Positions 10,285 to 19,432 of a stretch of DNA of 64,000 bases are shown piece by piece. How positions within the stretch are numbered: position 1 is the stretch's first letter; every line of letters starts with the position of its first letter. The stretch comes from Opitutales bacterium (GTDB taxonomy: Bacteria > Verrucomicrobiota > Verrucomicrobiia > Opitutales > JAJFLR01). Both the position numbers and the translations under genes were made by a program. The stretch is taken from assembly GCA_021772565.1 (NCBI GenBank), contig JAJFLR010000004.1:19044-83043 (forward strand), read 5' to 3'. The notes beneath the pieces are model-generated. The model did no database searches and was not told where the DNA came from. It worked only from the letters and a program-made list of their open reading frames with translations.

Positions 10285-11313
10285 ATGAAAATTGGGATAG
10301 TTAATGATTTACCACTAGCCGTTGAAATTATTCGACGTACTTTATTGAATAATAGTAATCATAAAGTACATTGGATAGCTAAAAATGGTAATGAAGCAGT
10401 CCAAAAATGTAAAGATTCATTACCTGACCTGATACTTATGGATATTCAAATGCCCGTTATGGATGGAGTTGAAGCTACAAGGCAAATCATGAATAATACA
10501 CCTTGTCCAATACTTATTGTTACAGCTTCAGTAAATACCAATTCATCAAAAGTTTTTGAAGCTCTTGGATCGGGAGCACTGGATGCTGTGAATACACCAA
10601 TATTGGACGTTAGTTTTAATAATCAAACAAAAAAAAGCACCAAAGAGTTTATTAAAAAGCTATCTGCTTTAGAAAAAATAATCAATTGTAAAGAGAACAT
10701 TCTAACTAGCAATAATTATGGTTTAAAAAAGACAAATAAAGTAAATAACTTAATAGTCGTTGGATCATCGGCTGGCGGACCTGCAGCACTTGAAATATTA
10801 CTTCGACCATTCCCGGTTAATTTTAGAGGCAGCATTGTTATTGTCCAGCATATTGACGCATCATTTAGTGAAGGTTTGGCAAAGTGGTTGGATGAACTGA
10901 CTCAATTAAAAGTTCGATTAGCTGTAGAAGGCGATTATCCTTCCCCTGGAACTGTGTTAATTGCTGGAAAAAATGAGCATTTGATTTTTAATGCTGATAA
11001 GAGTCTTGGATATAGTAAACAACCTGAAAATCTAGTTAATTGTCCCTCTATAGATATTTTTTTTGAAAGTGCAGTTTTGCACTGGCGTGATCAACTTTAT
11101 GGTGTAGTGTTAACAGGTATGGGAAAGGACGGAGCAATTGGATTAAAAATGATAAAACAGGCTAATCACCATACTGTTGTTCAGGATAAAGCAAGCTCAT
11201 CTGTATTTGGTATGCCAAAGGCTGCAATAGAATTAGGTGCCGCAACAAAAATACTTCCAATTAATGAAATAGGCATGCATTTAATCAAGATTGCTAATAA
11301 TACTCAAAACTAA
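10285..11313 (+). CDS. CheB-type receptor methylesterase (WspF-like)
   Basis: Removes methyl groups from the receptors and resets the array. The receiver domain (MKIGIVNDLPLAVEIIRRTL, Asp53 in LILMDIQMPVMDG) is joined by a linker to the CheB esterase domain with Ser161 in VVGSSAGGPAA, His189 in IVQHIDASF and Asp282 in LTGMGKDGAIG, the complete catalytic triad. The opening IGIVND is the WspF form. I chose ATG 10285, one base after the CheA stop; an in-frame TTG at 10270 would only add five unconserved residues inside the CheA gene. In pseudomonads loss of WspF locks the Wsp system on, so this is the expected brake. Confidence 0.95.
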   Translation: MKIGIVNDLPLAVEIIRRTLLNNSNHKVHWIAKNGNEAVQKCKDSLPDLILMDIQMPVMDGVEATRQIMNNTPCPILIVTASVNTNSSKVFEALGSGALDAVNTPILDVSFNNQTKKSTKEFIKKLSALEKIINCKENILTSNNYGLKKTNKVNNLIVVGSSAGGPAALEILLRPFPVNFRGSIVIVQHIDASFSEGLAKWLDELTQLKVRLAVEGDYPSPGTVLIAGKNEHLIFNADKSLGYSKQPENLVNCPSIDIFFESAVLHWRDQLYGVVLTGMGKDGAIGLKMIKQANHHTVVQDKASSSVFGMPKAAIELGAATKILPINEIGMHLIKIANNTQN

Positions 11314-11329
11314 TCAAATTATTCATATT

Positions 11330-13462
11330 ATGCAAGAGTACGAAACAAACCTTAATATCTCATCTATCTCAGAAAAATATAATATTATGGTATTGCTTGT
11401 CGACGACCAAGCAATGGTTGGTGAAGCAATTCGCAGAGCTTTAGCTGATGAAAGCGACATAAATTACCACTATTGTTCTGACCCGCATGCTGCTATCACT
11501 ATAGCTAATAAAATTAAGCCAACTGTTATTTTATTAGATTTAGTCATGCCAAATATAAGTGGTTTAGATTTGGTATTAGATTATAGAAAAAATGACCAAA
11601 CAAAAAATATTCCCATAATTGTGCTATCAACAAAAGAGGAACCTGCAATAAAAAGCCAGGCATTTGCTAATGGAGCTAATGATTATCTTGTCAAGTTGCC
11701 TGATAGAATGGAACTGATAGCACGAGTTCATTATCATTCTCGATCGTACATAAATTTCTTACAGAAAGAAGAGGCATTACGTGCTTTGAAAGAAAGCCAA
11801 CTTCAGTTAGTTGATTCAAACACAGCACTTAAATTATTAAATGAAAAACTGGAAGAAGCAACGAAAGCAAAATCTGCTTTTCTCGCTACTATGAGTCATG
11901 AGATTCGAACACCAATGAATGGTGTTTTAGGAATGACTGCACTACTACTAGAAACACGATTAACAGAAGAGCAATATGAGTTAATTGATATAATTAACAC
12001 GAGTGCAGAATGGTTGTTAACCATAATCAATGATATCCTTGATTTTTCCAAAATAGAATCCGGCAAACTTGATATCGAATATTGTTCCTTTAGCTTAATA
12101 AGTTGCATTGAAGAAGCTTTTAGCTTGTTAACAACCAAAGCTTATGAAAAGGGGATTGATCTTGCATATATAGTGGATGAAAATGTACCCGACAATGTAA
12201 TTGGAGATGTTACAAGAATTCGTCAAATTCTTGTCAATTTAATCAGTAATGCCGTCAAATTCACTGATAAGGGGGAGGTTGTGTTAACGCTTTCAATTGA
12301 TGATAATAACGATGATAACCAATCATCATTGGCCAAAAGGTTTAATTTAAACAATGAGAATCGATTGATGCTAAAATTTGCGGTTCGTGATACCGGAATT
12401 GGAATTCCATTAGATAAACAATCTATGCTATTTCAATCGTTTACTCAGGTTGATAGTTCAACAACACGTATATTTGGCGGGACCGGTCTAGGACTAGCCA
12501 TTAGTAAAAGATTATCAGAACTAATGGGGGGGACAGTATGGCTTGAAAGTACTGAAAATAAAGGTTCAACATTTTATGTTACAGTAGCCGTAAAGGAAGT
12601 AAAATATTCAAAGTCACCTTTTAATATATCAACATCACCTGTATTTAACGATAAAAGAATACTAATCATTGAGGATAGTAAAATAAATCAGCATATACTA
12701 AAACTAGCATTAACAAAATGGGGAATAGTAACTGACTCTTCTTATGCAGCAGACGATGCAATTAATAAATTAAAATCAGATTCAAATATCAATACAATAA
12801 TTCTAGATTATCAACTAACAGGTAAAGATAATTTAGAGTTCGCTAGTGAAATAAAGAAATTGTCAGATTCTATTAATGCAAGTATAATTTTACTAACCGC
12901 TAAAAGAGTAATATCCTCTGACACAAAAATATTCAACAACCTGGGAATTAATAACTTTATATATAAACCTATTAGTATTCATGCACTCAATAAAATTCTT
13001 CTTAAAATATATAACGTTACAAATTCCCAACGTCAACAAGAACCTACAAAGCTAATATTTGAAAAAGAGCTTTACAAGCGTTATCCTTTGCGAATTTTAT
13101 TTGCAGACGACAATGCTATCAATTTAGCAGTTGGAAGGAAAATGCTTGAACGATTAGGGTATAACGCTGGCATTGTAAAAAACGGTCAAGAAGTAATAGA
13201 TGAACTAGAAAAAACGCATTATGATTTGATATTTATGGATGTCCAAATGCCTATTCTCGATGGTTATGATGCCACAAAACAAATTTTAGTTAAATATAAA
13301 TCAAAAAATAGACCTATTATCATTGCAACAACAGGTAATGCTATGGCTGAAGACAAGATAAAATGCCTGAATATCGGCATGGATGATTATATTAGTAAAC
13401 CAATAAAGCCGGATATTTTACAGCAGAAAATCATTAAATGGGGATCCAGAATTTATATTTAA
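11330..13462 (+). CDS. WspR-type receiver fused to a hybrid histidine kinase (REC-HisKA-HATPase-REC-REC)
   Basis: Last gene of the operon, about 710 residues. The N-terminal receiver ([20 protein letters not shown], phospho-acceptor Asp70 in VILLDLVMP, then [28 protein letters not shown] and [12 protein letters not shown]) closely matches my recollection of the WspR receiver, including the Asp70 numbering. WspR would continue with a helix into GGDEF. Here a coiled coil leads instead into HisKA (His190 in [16 protein letters not shown]), HATPase_c ([27 protein letters not shown]), a second receiver (Asp493 in IILDYQLTG) and a third, canonical receiver (Asp637 in [15 protein letters not shown]). 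There is no GGDEF or EAL. Start: ATG 11330; the in-frame TTG at 11291 would overlap the CheB gene. The final output is not encoded nearby. Confidence 0.93.
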   Translation: MQEYETNLNISSISEKYNIMVLLVDDQAMVGEAIRRALADESDINYHYCSDPHAAITIANKIKPTVILLDLVMPNISGLDLVLDYRKNDQTKNIPIIVLSTKEEPAIKSQAFANGANDYLVKLPDRMELIARVHYHSRSYINFLQKEEALRALKESQLQLVDSNTALKLLNEKLEEATKAKSAFLATMSHEIRTPMNGVLGMTALLLETRLTEEQYELIDIINTSAEWLLTIINDILDFSKIESGKLDIEYCSFSLISCIEEAFSLLTTKAYEKGIDLAYIVDENVPDNVIGDVTRIRQILVNLISNAVKFTDKGEVVLTLSIDDNNDDNQSSLAKRFNLNNENRLMLKFAVRDTGIGIPLDKQSMLFQSFTQVDSSTTRIFGGTGLGLAISKRLSELMGGTVWLESTENKGSTFYVTVAVKEVKYSKSPFNISTSPVFNDKRILIIEDSKINQHILKLALTKWGIVTDSSYAADDAINKLKSDSNINTIILDYQLTGKDNLEFASEIKKLSDSINASIILLTAKRVISSDTKIFNNLGINNFIYKPISIHALNKILLKIYNVTNSQRQQEPTKLIFEKELYKRYPLRILFADDNAINLAVGRKMLERLGYNAGIVKNGQEVIDELEKTHYDLIFMDVQMPILDGYDATKQILVKYKSKNRPIIIATTGNAMAEDKIKCLNIGMDDYISKPIKPDILQQKIIKWGSRIYI

Positions 13463-13801
13463 TTTTGTTACTAATCATCTGAATTTTTGCTGAAAAAATT
13501 AGCAAGTATCCATCTGAATTTTATGTTGTCAAAAATGATTGCTACACAAGTAGCTTTGGCTTCATGCAAAATTCAACTGTGATGGCAGCCTAATTTTATT
13601 TAGTCTGCTTTTTTACTTTATGGATAAATTAGTTAGACATGTGCTAATTTAAATACTAATTATTCAGTTAATTAATTAACTCATAAAATCCTATATGGAT
13701 TTTTATAATCTCCCTCATATACGTTGTCGTGATATATATTCTATTTGGATCAGATCTGATTCATCTGGATAAAATTAAGTATATATAAACCAGATTGATC
13801 C
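13463..13801 (+). other. Intergenic stretch with a possible short coding remnant
   Basis: No complete gene seen. From 13483 to 13593 one frame reads a plausible protein tail (EKISKYPSEFYVV, then NDCYTSSFGFMQ) ending in TAA, but it has no start codon and a stop just before it. It may be the 3' scrap of a lost gene. The rest is A+T-rich without a clear promoter or terminator. Confidence 0.3.
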
Positions 13802-14190
13802 ATGAAAATAATTAAATCAATTTATATTGTTATTAATAACTTTACTATTGCTAACATACTTCACTAACGTCATTGCTTGCCAAGCAAAACCCAAAGACTA
13901 AATTAACTGAACTGCAACAAAAACGAGAATTGCTCGATCATCAAATTGACAAGTTAAAATTAAAAATATCACCAGCTAATATTGTACCAATTCCCAAAAT
14001 TTTTATTGGCCGATCACGTCTAAACCTTGAAGAATCCGAATCTGATCGATGGGTAATTGAACCCATGCTAAAAATACATCTAGTCAAACATTTTAACATA
14101 ATTACTGAATTTCGATATAACGGTTATGAAGATGCAAATTCAAAACTTAAAGGATCCGGTATTGCAGTGAGAGTTGAACTATCATATTAA
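13802..14190 (+). pseudogene. Frameshifted small envelope protein, possibly an outer-membrane beta-strand protein
   Basis: ATG 13802 starts MKIIKSIYI in one frame. The next frame then supplies a good signal-peptide core (LLITLLLLTYFTNVIACQA), and a third frame continues TKLTELQQKRELLDHQIDKL and on to the stop at 14188-14190. Joining the pieces needs two single-base shifts, around 13829 and 13885-13910. The mature part starts with a short coiled coil and ends with amphipathic strands (PMLKIHLVKHFNIITEFRY, then GIAVRVELSY) finishing on an aromatic residue, as outer-membrane beta-barrels do. I do not recognise the family. The first frameshift rests on a single G near a T/A-rich run, so a sequencing error cannot be excluded. 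Confidence 0.5.
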
Positions 14191-14231
14191 TTAACCTGGA
14201 TACTAAACATGCAATTTAATTATAAAAAAAT

Positions 14232-15439
14232 ATGGGAATTTTTAGATCAAAACTTGGATTAATTATAATTTCTCTACTTATTTTCACTGAATGTATTAGC
14301 CAAGAGAAAACAAAATTAAAAATTTATATAGACGCAGATTTCTCGAATCATTTGGAAGTATAGGCAAAGATGATTATTCTCAGGAAAGTAAGAAAATTTC
14401 AATTATAAACGGATGGTTACTCTTTCAACTCAGTAAAACTGAAATTATTAACTATAGAAATAATTTACTGAAAACCGTAACAATTTTTATGGTTTCATTG
14501 TTAATTATATTTTTAATTATTTTTAAAAAAATAGGTGATGAAATTATAGTTAAACCTCAAGAGCAATTACAACAAGCACGAGATGAAATTGCGATAAACA
14601 CTCAAAGACTGGACTTAGCGATTAAAGCATCAAAGATTGGTATTTGGGACTGGGACATTGAAAAGAATAATTTAATCTGGGATAACCAAATGTATAAATT
14701 GTATGGAATTGATAAAAATAAATTTACTAACGCATACGAAAGTTGGCTAAAAAGTTTACATCCTGATGATAAAGAAAGAAGTGAAATTGAAGTGCAGAAT
14801 GCTTTAACTAAAAATAAAGAACTCGATACAGAATTTAAAATTTTAAAAGCTAATGGTGAGATTCGCAATATAAGAGCACTAGGTACCACCACTCTAGACA
14901 GTGAAGGCCACCCACTAAGAATGACCGGTGTAAATTGGGATATTACAAATGAAAAAAAAGTCGAAGCAGATATTAGCGATTCAACCGTTGAAGAGATAAA
15001 TTTCCCGACAATTGTAAATGAAATTATTGATAGCTTGAAATTATCGTTTGATGATAAACTTGAATATAAAATTAATATATCTGCAAATAACAAAGTGAGG
15101 TGTCAGACTACAAGAGTAATTCAAGTCTTAACAAATCTCATTTCCAATGCCATAAAATATCAGGATAAAGATAAGCCTCAAAATTATGTGTCTATTAATA
15201 TTTCTGATTACAAAGAAGGTGCACAAATAATAGTGGAAGATAATGGGCTAGGTATACCTGAAGAATATCATAAAAAAGTTTTTTCAATGTTTGAGCGATT
15301 TCATCCAAATATTTCTTTCGGCAGTGGACTCGGCATGTCTATTATTAAAAAACATATCGACGCTTTAGGTGGCGAAATTATTTTCACAAGTTCTAAAGAT
15401 GGAAGTAAATTTACTTTAACGATTCCAAATAGAAGTTAA
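14232..15439 (+). pseudogene. Degenerate membrane PAS sensor kinase, frameshifted and lacking the His dimerisation domain
   Basis: ATG 14232 opens a signal peptide (GLIIISLLIFTECISQ) and KLKIYIDADFSNH, then hits TAG at 14361-14363. Shifting frame by one base at about 14350 restores a frame open to 15439. That frame has a membrane helix (TIFMVSLLIIFLIIF), a coiled coil, a PAS/PAC domain (LAIKASKIGIWDWDIE ... RMTGVNWDITNEKK) and HATPase_c (VLTNLISNAIKYQ, VEDNGLGIP, FGSGLGMSIIKKH). Between PAC and HATPase there is no HisKA helix pair and no H-box, so no phospho-accepting His exists. The periplasmic sensor is also reduced to a few dozen residues. I read it as the wreck of a ligand-binding sensor kinase. 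The part from 14489 could still be translated as a 316-residue protein. Confidence 0.65.
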
Positions 15440-15443
15440 TTAA

Positions 15444-16070
15444 TTAATTTTTTTTGAAGCATACCTGACAAATTTCACAGAATCTCCCATCACACTTTCT
15501 AGCAGGACATTTTTCTCTGCCAAAATAAATTATTTGCAAATGTAAATCATTCCAGGATTCTTCTGGAAACAGCCGTTTTAAATCTTTTTCCGTTTGCACT
15601 ACATTTTTTCCGCTACTTAATTTCCATTGTTTTGCTATTCGATGAATATGAGTATCAACTGGAAATGCGGGAAATCCAAATCCTTGTGACATAACTACAG
15701 ATGCGGTTTTGTGCCCTACCCCGGGTAAAGCTTCAAGATCTTCATAATTATCAGGGACTTCTCCGCCATGTTTCTCGACCAATATTTTAGATAAGCCGAA
15801 TATTGCTTTAGACTTTGCCGGTGATAGACCACAAGGTCGAATTATTGATTTTATTTTTTCTACAGATAATTTAATCATGTCATACGGATTATCAGCCAGT
15901 TTAAATAAATGCGGTGTGATTAAATTAACCCGAACATCCGTGCATTGCGCCGACAGTAGCACAGATACTAGCAAAGTATAGTTATCATTATGATTAAGCG
16001 GTATCGGTGGTTTTGGAAATAGCTCAATAAGTCTTTTATGGATATAATTTACTCTCTCTTCTTTTGTCAT
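15444..16070 (-). CDS. nth: Endonuclease III (DNA glycosylase/AP lyase)
   Basis: Base-excision repair enzyme that removes oxidised pyrimidines and cuts at AP sites. 208 residues, normal length. It shows LLVSVLLSAQCTDVRVN, the helix-hairpin-helix LEALPGVGHKTASVV with the catalytic Lys, and VDTHIHRIAKQW with the catalytic Asp. The C-terminal iron-sulphur region reads CPARKCDGRFCEICQVC. Its cysteines lie at relative positions 0, 5, 10, 13 and 16, whereas the classical E. coli spacing is 0, 7, 10 and 16, so a cluster is probably still bound by a different set. It is divergent from gcvP, with 73 bp between the starts. Confidence 0.95.
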   Translation of the reverse strand: MTKEERVNYIHKRLIELFPKPPIPLNHNDNYTLLVSVLLSAQCTDVRVNLITPHLFKLADNPYDMIKLSVEKIKSIIRPCGLSPAKSKAIFGLSKILVEKHGGEVPDNYEDLEALPGVGHKTASVVMSQGFGFPAFPVDTHIHRIAKQWKLSSGKNVVQTEKDLKRLFPEESWNDLHLQIIYFGREKCPARKCDGRFCEICQVCFKKN

Positions 16071-16143
16071 GAAAACAATTTGTTTATTATAAAAAATTGA
16101 CTCGATAAAAATATAAGTCAGGTTTTCTTGATAAAATAATATT

Positions 16144-19100
16144 ATGAGCAGCCAAAATATAAATTCCCTACCTTACAACCCAAATGAACTCAGTCGTGAA
16201 CTTAAACGTCACTATATTTCTGCAAGTGAGGTTGACATTACACAAATGCTAAGGGAGCTTAGCCTCAATAATCTCGATGGTCTATTTTCACACATACCGG
16301 AGGATATTAAATTTAACAGTGAAAATTTTAAAACACCGCATGAATTATCTTATGAATCTCTACAAAACAGACTCTCCGAAATTGCCGATAAAAATAATAT
16401 ATGCGAATCTTACATCGGCGATGGCCTTCCAGATTATTCTGTAAATGAAATTGTCCCTTTTGTATCCGATATAAGAACATTAACAACTGCTTACACTCCC
16501 TACCAACCGGAAAGAAGTCAGGGAACTTTGATGTCACATTGGATTTACCAATGTATGATGTCTTCCCTAACCGGTTTTGAAGCAATCAACTCTTCTTTAT
16601 ATGATAGAGCAACTGCTATCTTTGAAGCTATCTGCACCTCTATCAGAATCAAAAGAAAAACTGATACCGTAATTGTTTCTAATGCTTTATATCCAGGCGA
16701 TATTGAAGTTTTAAATACTTTGGCAAGTGATACACAAATTAAAATTATCTATTCTGCATTCGATTCTAAAAATGGCTGTATTGATTTTGAAAAATTAAAA
16801 ACCTGTGCTGAAAATATAGGTGACAAACTTGCAGCAATTATTTTCCCTCAAGTTAATGCACTCGGGTTACTTGAAGATGTCGACCGACTCACAAACTTAT
16901 GTTCAGATTTAAAGGTAAAGAGTGTAGCAGTCATTGACCCAATGCATTTATCTAAAGGTGGTCTAAAACCTCCTACTGAATTTGGTGAAAATGGTGCGGA
17001 CATTTTAGTCGGTGAAGGCCAACACTTAGCAATCGGGCCAAATTTTGGTGGACCCGGACTGGGTGTTTTCGGTGTGAGAATAAATCAAAAAAATAAAAAC
17101 GATATCAGATCCACACCTGGTAGGTTTGTCGGAAAAGCTAAAGATATTAACGATCGAGATTGTCATGTCATGGTACTGTCTACTCGTGAGCAACATATTC
17201 GAAAAGAAAAAGCTACTTCAAATATTTGTTCAAATCAGGCATTTCTGGCAACGCTGGCCGGTGCATCTATTCTTGCACGAGGTGAGGACGGTATGGCAAA
17301 AATTTGTCAGCAAGCGCAAACAAATGCACAAGAAGGCGCTACTAAATTAACATCTATCGATAATATTAATCTAGTCTATCCTGATCGCCAATTTTTCAAT
17401 GAAATACTTATCGAACTTCCTAAATCAATTCCTGAATTAATACAAAGCGGTAGTAAATTGAAAATTCATATCGGTGCTGATATGTCTAATCGCATACCGA
17501 ATAAAAAAGGAAATTATTTAAAATTATCTTTCACCGATAAAGCTGTAGATATTGATCGGTTGATAAACTTTTTTAAAACTGAATTAAATTCTGATCAAAA
17601 TTCTGAGAAATCTACTATACCCAAAATTTCAAATTCACAAAAAAGATCCGGTTCAGTTGGTCTACCGAATATTCCGTTAGAGGAAATTAAAAGTTATTAT
17701 AAAAAATTAGGTGAACTCAATGCGACTCCAGACGATGCCTGCTACCCACTCGGTTCCTGCACCATGAAATATAACCCATATATCAATGACTGGGCTGCTG
17801 CCTTACCTGGATTTACTGATATTCACCCGCAGGCACCATTAGATGACATTCAAGGAAGTCTAGAAGTTTTGTATGAGATCGAAGAATGGTTTAAAAAAAT
17901 TACTGGGCTAGCCGCTGTGACAACTCAACCTGTTGCAGGTGCACAAGGGGAGTTACTCGGATTAAAATTATTTCAGAAATATCACAGTTCCAACGATGAT
18001 AATAATCGTGATGTAATTCTAATTCCAAAATCTGCTCACGGCACAAACTTTGCAACCGCGACAATGGCAGGATTTAATAATGATCCAAACAATAAAGATG
18101 GCGGCGGAATCGTTTACCTTGAAGCAAATGAAAAAAGCCAAATCGATTTAGATGATTTGGATAAAAAAATTGCCCACTACGGTAAAAGAATCTGTGGCTG
18201 CATGATTACAAATCCAAACACCTGCGGAATTTTTGAAACGAAATTTAAACAAATTGCAGAAAAGATTCATGCTGTTGGTGGACTTGTTTTTATGGACGGC
18301 GCCAATATGAATGCCATTGCCGGTTGGGTAAATATCGGTGCTATGGGAGTCGATGCGATTCACAATAATCTTCACAAGACCTGGACAATCCCTCACGGTG
18401 GTGGCGGCCCGGGTGATGCAATTGTTGCAGTCAGTGAAAAGTTAGTTGAATTTTTACCAGGTTACCAAATTAAAAATGAAAACGGTTACTTCAAACCGGT
18501 AAAGCCATCAAAGAGTATCGGATCGTTTCATCGACATTGGGGAAACTTTGCCCACAAAGTTCGCTGCCTCACCTATCTACTGAGACTCGGCAATGAAGGT
18601 ATCAGACAAATGACTGCATTGGCTGTCCTTTCTTCGAATTATCTTTATTCCAAATTAAAAAGCACCTACCCTGCACTGCCAACAGGAACTGATAATGAAC
18701 CGCGAATGCATGAATTTATTCTCACATTGACCGATGAAGATTTTGAATTATTGTCATCAATAAACCTGACTAAGCCTCTTGCCATTCAACGCCTCGGAAA
18801 ATTATTTTTAGATTTTGGTTATCATGCACCGACAGTTGCCTGGCCGGAAGCACTCGGTTTAATGATCGAACCGACAGAAAGTTATGACAAAAAAGAATTA
18901 GATCGTTTTGCCAAAGCCGTTATTAAAATGCTGGAACTGATTCGAGAAAAACCTGAAATCATGATTAAGACGCCAATGTTTACTCCAGTCGATAGAACTG
19001 ATGATGTCGCAGCAAATAGAAATTTAGTGCTACATGAAAAAATTATTTCTCTGCCCACAATAAATCAAAATCGTGAAGACCCGGTAAATCTAATTAATCA

Positions 19101-19149
19101 ATCTCCAGAAGAAATTGCTGAGAAAATTAAAGCGGTTTGTAACAAATAA
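16144..19149 (+). CDS. gcvP: Glycine dehydrogenase (decarboxylating), P protein of the glycine cleavage system
   Basis: PLP enzyme that decarboxylates glycine and passes the aminomethyl group to the H protein lipoamide. At 1001 residues it is the fused homodimeric form, with both halves in one chain. The N-terminal half has LPYNPNEL, TAYTPYQPERSQGTL and QVNALGLLEDV. The C-terminal half has LGSCTMKYNP, QPVAGAQGELLGL, SAHGTNFATATMAGF and the PLP lysine, Lys745, in NNLHKTWTIPHGGGGPG. No gcvT or gcvH lies nearby. The upstream gap to nth is only 73 bp, so there is no room for a tandem glycine riboswitch. Downstream the gene ends 24 bp before a repeat element. Confidence 0.97.
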   Translation: MSSQNINSLPYNPNELSRELKRHYISASEVDITQMLRELSLNNLDGLFSHIPEDIKFNSENFKTPHELSYESLQNRLSEIADKNNICESYIGDGLPDYSVNEIVPFVSDIRTLTTAYTPYQPERSQGTLMSHWIYQCMMSSLTGFEAINSSLYDRATAIFEAICTSIRIKRKTDTVIVSNALYPGDIEVLNTLASDTQIKIIYSAFDSKNGCIDFEKLKTCAENIGDKLAAIIFPQVNALGLLEDVDRLTNLCSDLKVKSVAVIDPMHLSKGGLKPPTEFGENGADILVGEGQHLAIGPNFGGPGLGVFGVRINQKNKNDIRSTPGRFVGKAKDINDRDCHVMVLSTREQHIRKEKATSNICSNQAFLATLAGASILARGEDGMAKICQQAQTNAQEGATKLTSIDNINLVYPDRQFFNEILIELPKSIPELIQSGSKLKIHIGADMSNRIPNKKGNYLKLSFTDKAVDIDRLINFFKTELNSDQNSEKSTIPKISNSQKRSGSVGLPNIPLEEIKSYYKKLGELNATPDDACYPLGSCTMKYNPYINDWAAALPGFTDIHPQAPLDDIQGSLEVLYEIEEWFKKITGLAAVTTQPVAGAQGELLGLKLFQKYHSSNDDNNRDVILIPKSAHGTNFATATMAGFNNDPNNKDGGGIVYLEANEKSQIDLDDLDKKIAHYGKRICGCMITNPNTCGIFETKFKQIAEKIHAVGGLVFMDGANMNAIAGWVNIGAMGVDAIHNNLHKTWTIPHGGGGPGDAIVAVSEKLVEFLPGYQIKNENGYFKPVKPSKSIGSFHRHWGNFAHKVRCLTYLLRLGNEGIRQMTALAVLSSNYLYSKLKSTYPALPTGTDNEPRMHEFILTLTDEDFELLSSINLTKPLAIQRLGKLFLDFGYHAPTVAWPEALGLMIEPTESYDKKELDRFAKAVIKMLELIREKPEIMIKTPMFTPVDRTDDVAANRNLVLHEKIISLPTINQNREDPVNLINQSPEEIAEKIKAVCNK

Positions 19150-19173
19150 CTTTTTGCATCAATTTTTATTTAT

Positions 19174-19416
19174 TGTAGGGCCTCCGCTTGACGGAGTGCC
19201 TTTAATTGCTGAGTCTCTGTAGATGGCATCGAACGAGGAGGCTGTTGAAAACAAGTAAGACTACACTTTTGTCATTGCGAGAAGCGAAGCGCCGTGGCAA
19301 TCCAGACCGTAGAATCCAGATAGATTGCCACGCCATCTTGATGATGGCTCGCAATGACAATAATATATAATTACCTTTTTGCCTTTTTTCAACAGCCTCC
19401 AAGTTCGAGCCCTACA
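19174..19416. mobile_element. Nested inverted-repeat (MITE/REP-like) element, 243 bp
   Basis: Outer ends TGTAGGGC (19174) and GCCCTACA (19409-19416) are inverted, as are TCGAAC (19229) with GTTCGA (19403). Inside these, GGCTGTTGAAAA (19240-19251) pairs with TTTTCAACAGCC (19387-19398). The core is a second palindromic unit: GTCATTGCGAG (19271) with CTCGCAATGAC (19348), and CGTGGCAATC (19293) with GATTGCCACG (19323). The core resembles the dispersed units near 55.9-56.0 kb and 57.0 kb. The left arm recurs at 63911 to the window end. There is no coding capacity. It lies directly upstream of a gene that has lost its 5' end. Confidence 0.75.
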
Positions 19417-19432
19417 AATATTATTTGAAAAC

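Noticed and set aside
2190..13462. Flagellar or type IV pilus chemotaxis cluster
   Set aside because: No flagellar, CheY or Pil genes. The WspD-type HCRNCP extension, CheR-TPR and WspR-type receiver point to a Wsp-type system.
16071..16143. Glycine riboswitch before gcvP
   Set aside because: Only 73 bp separate the divergent starts, with no aptamer-like paired GC elements.
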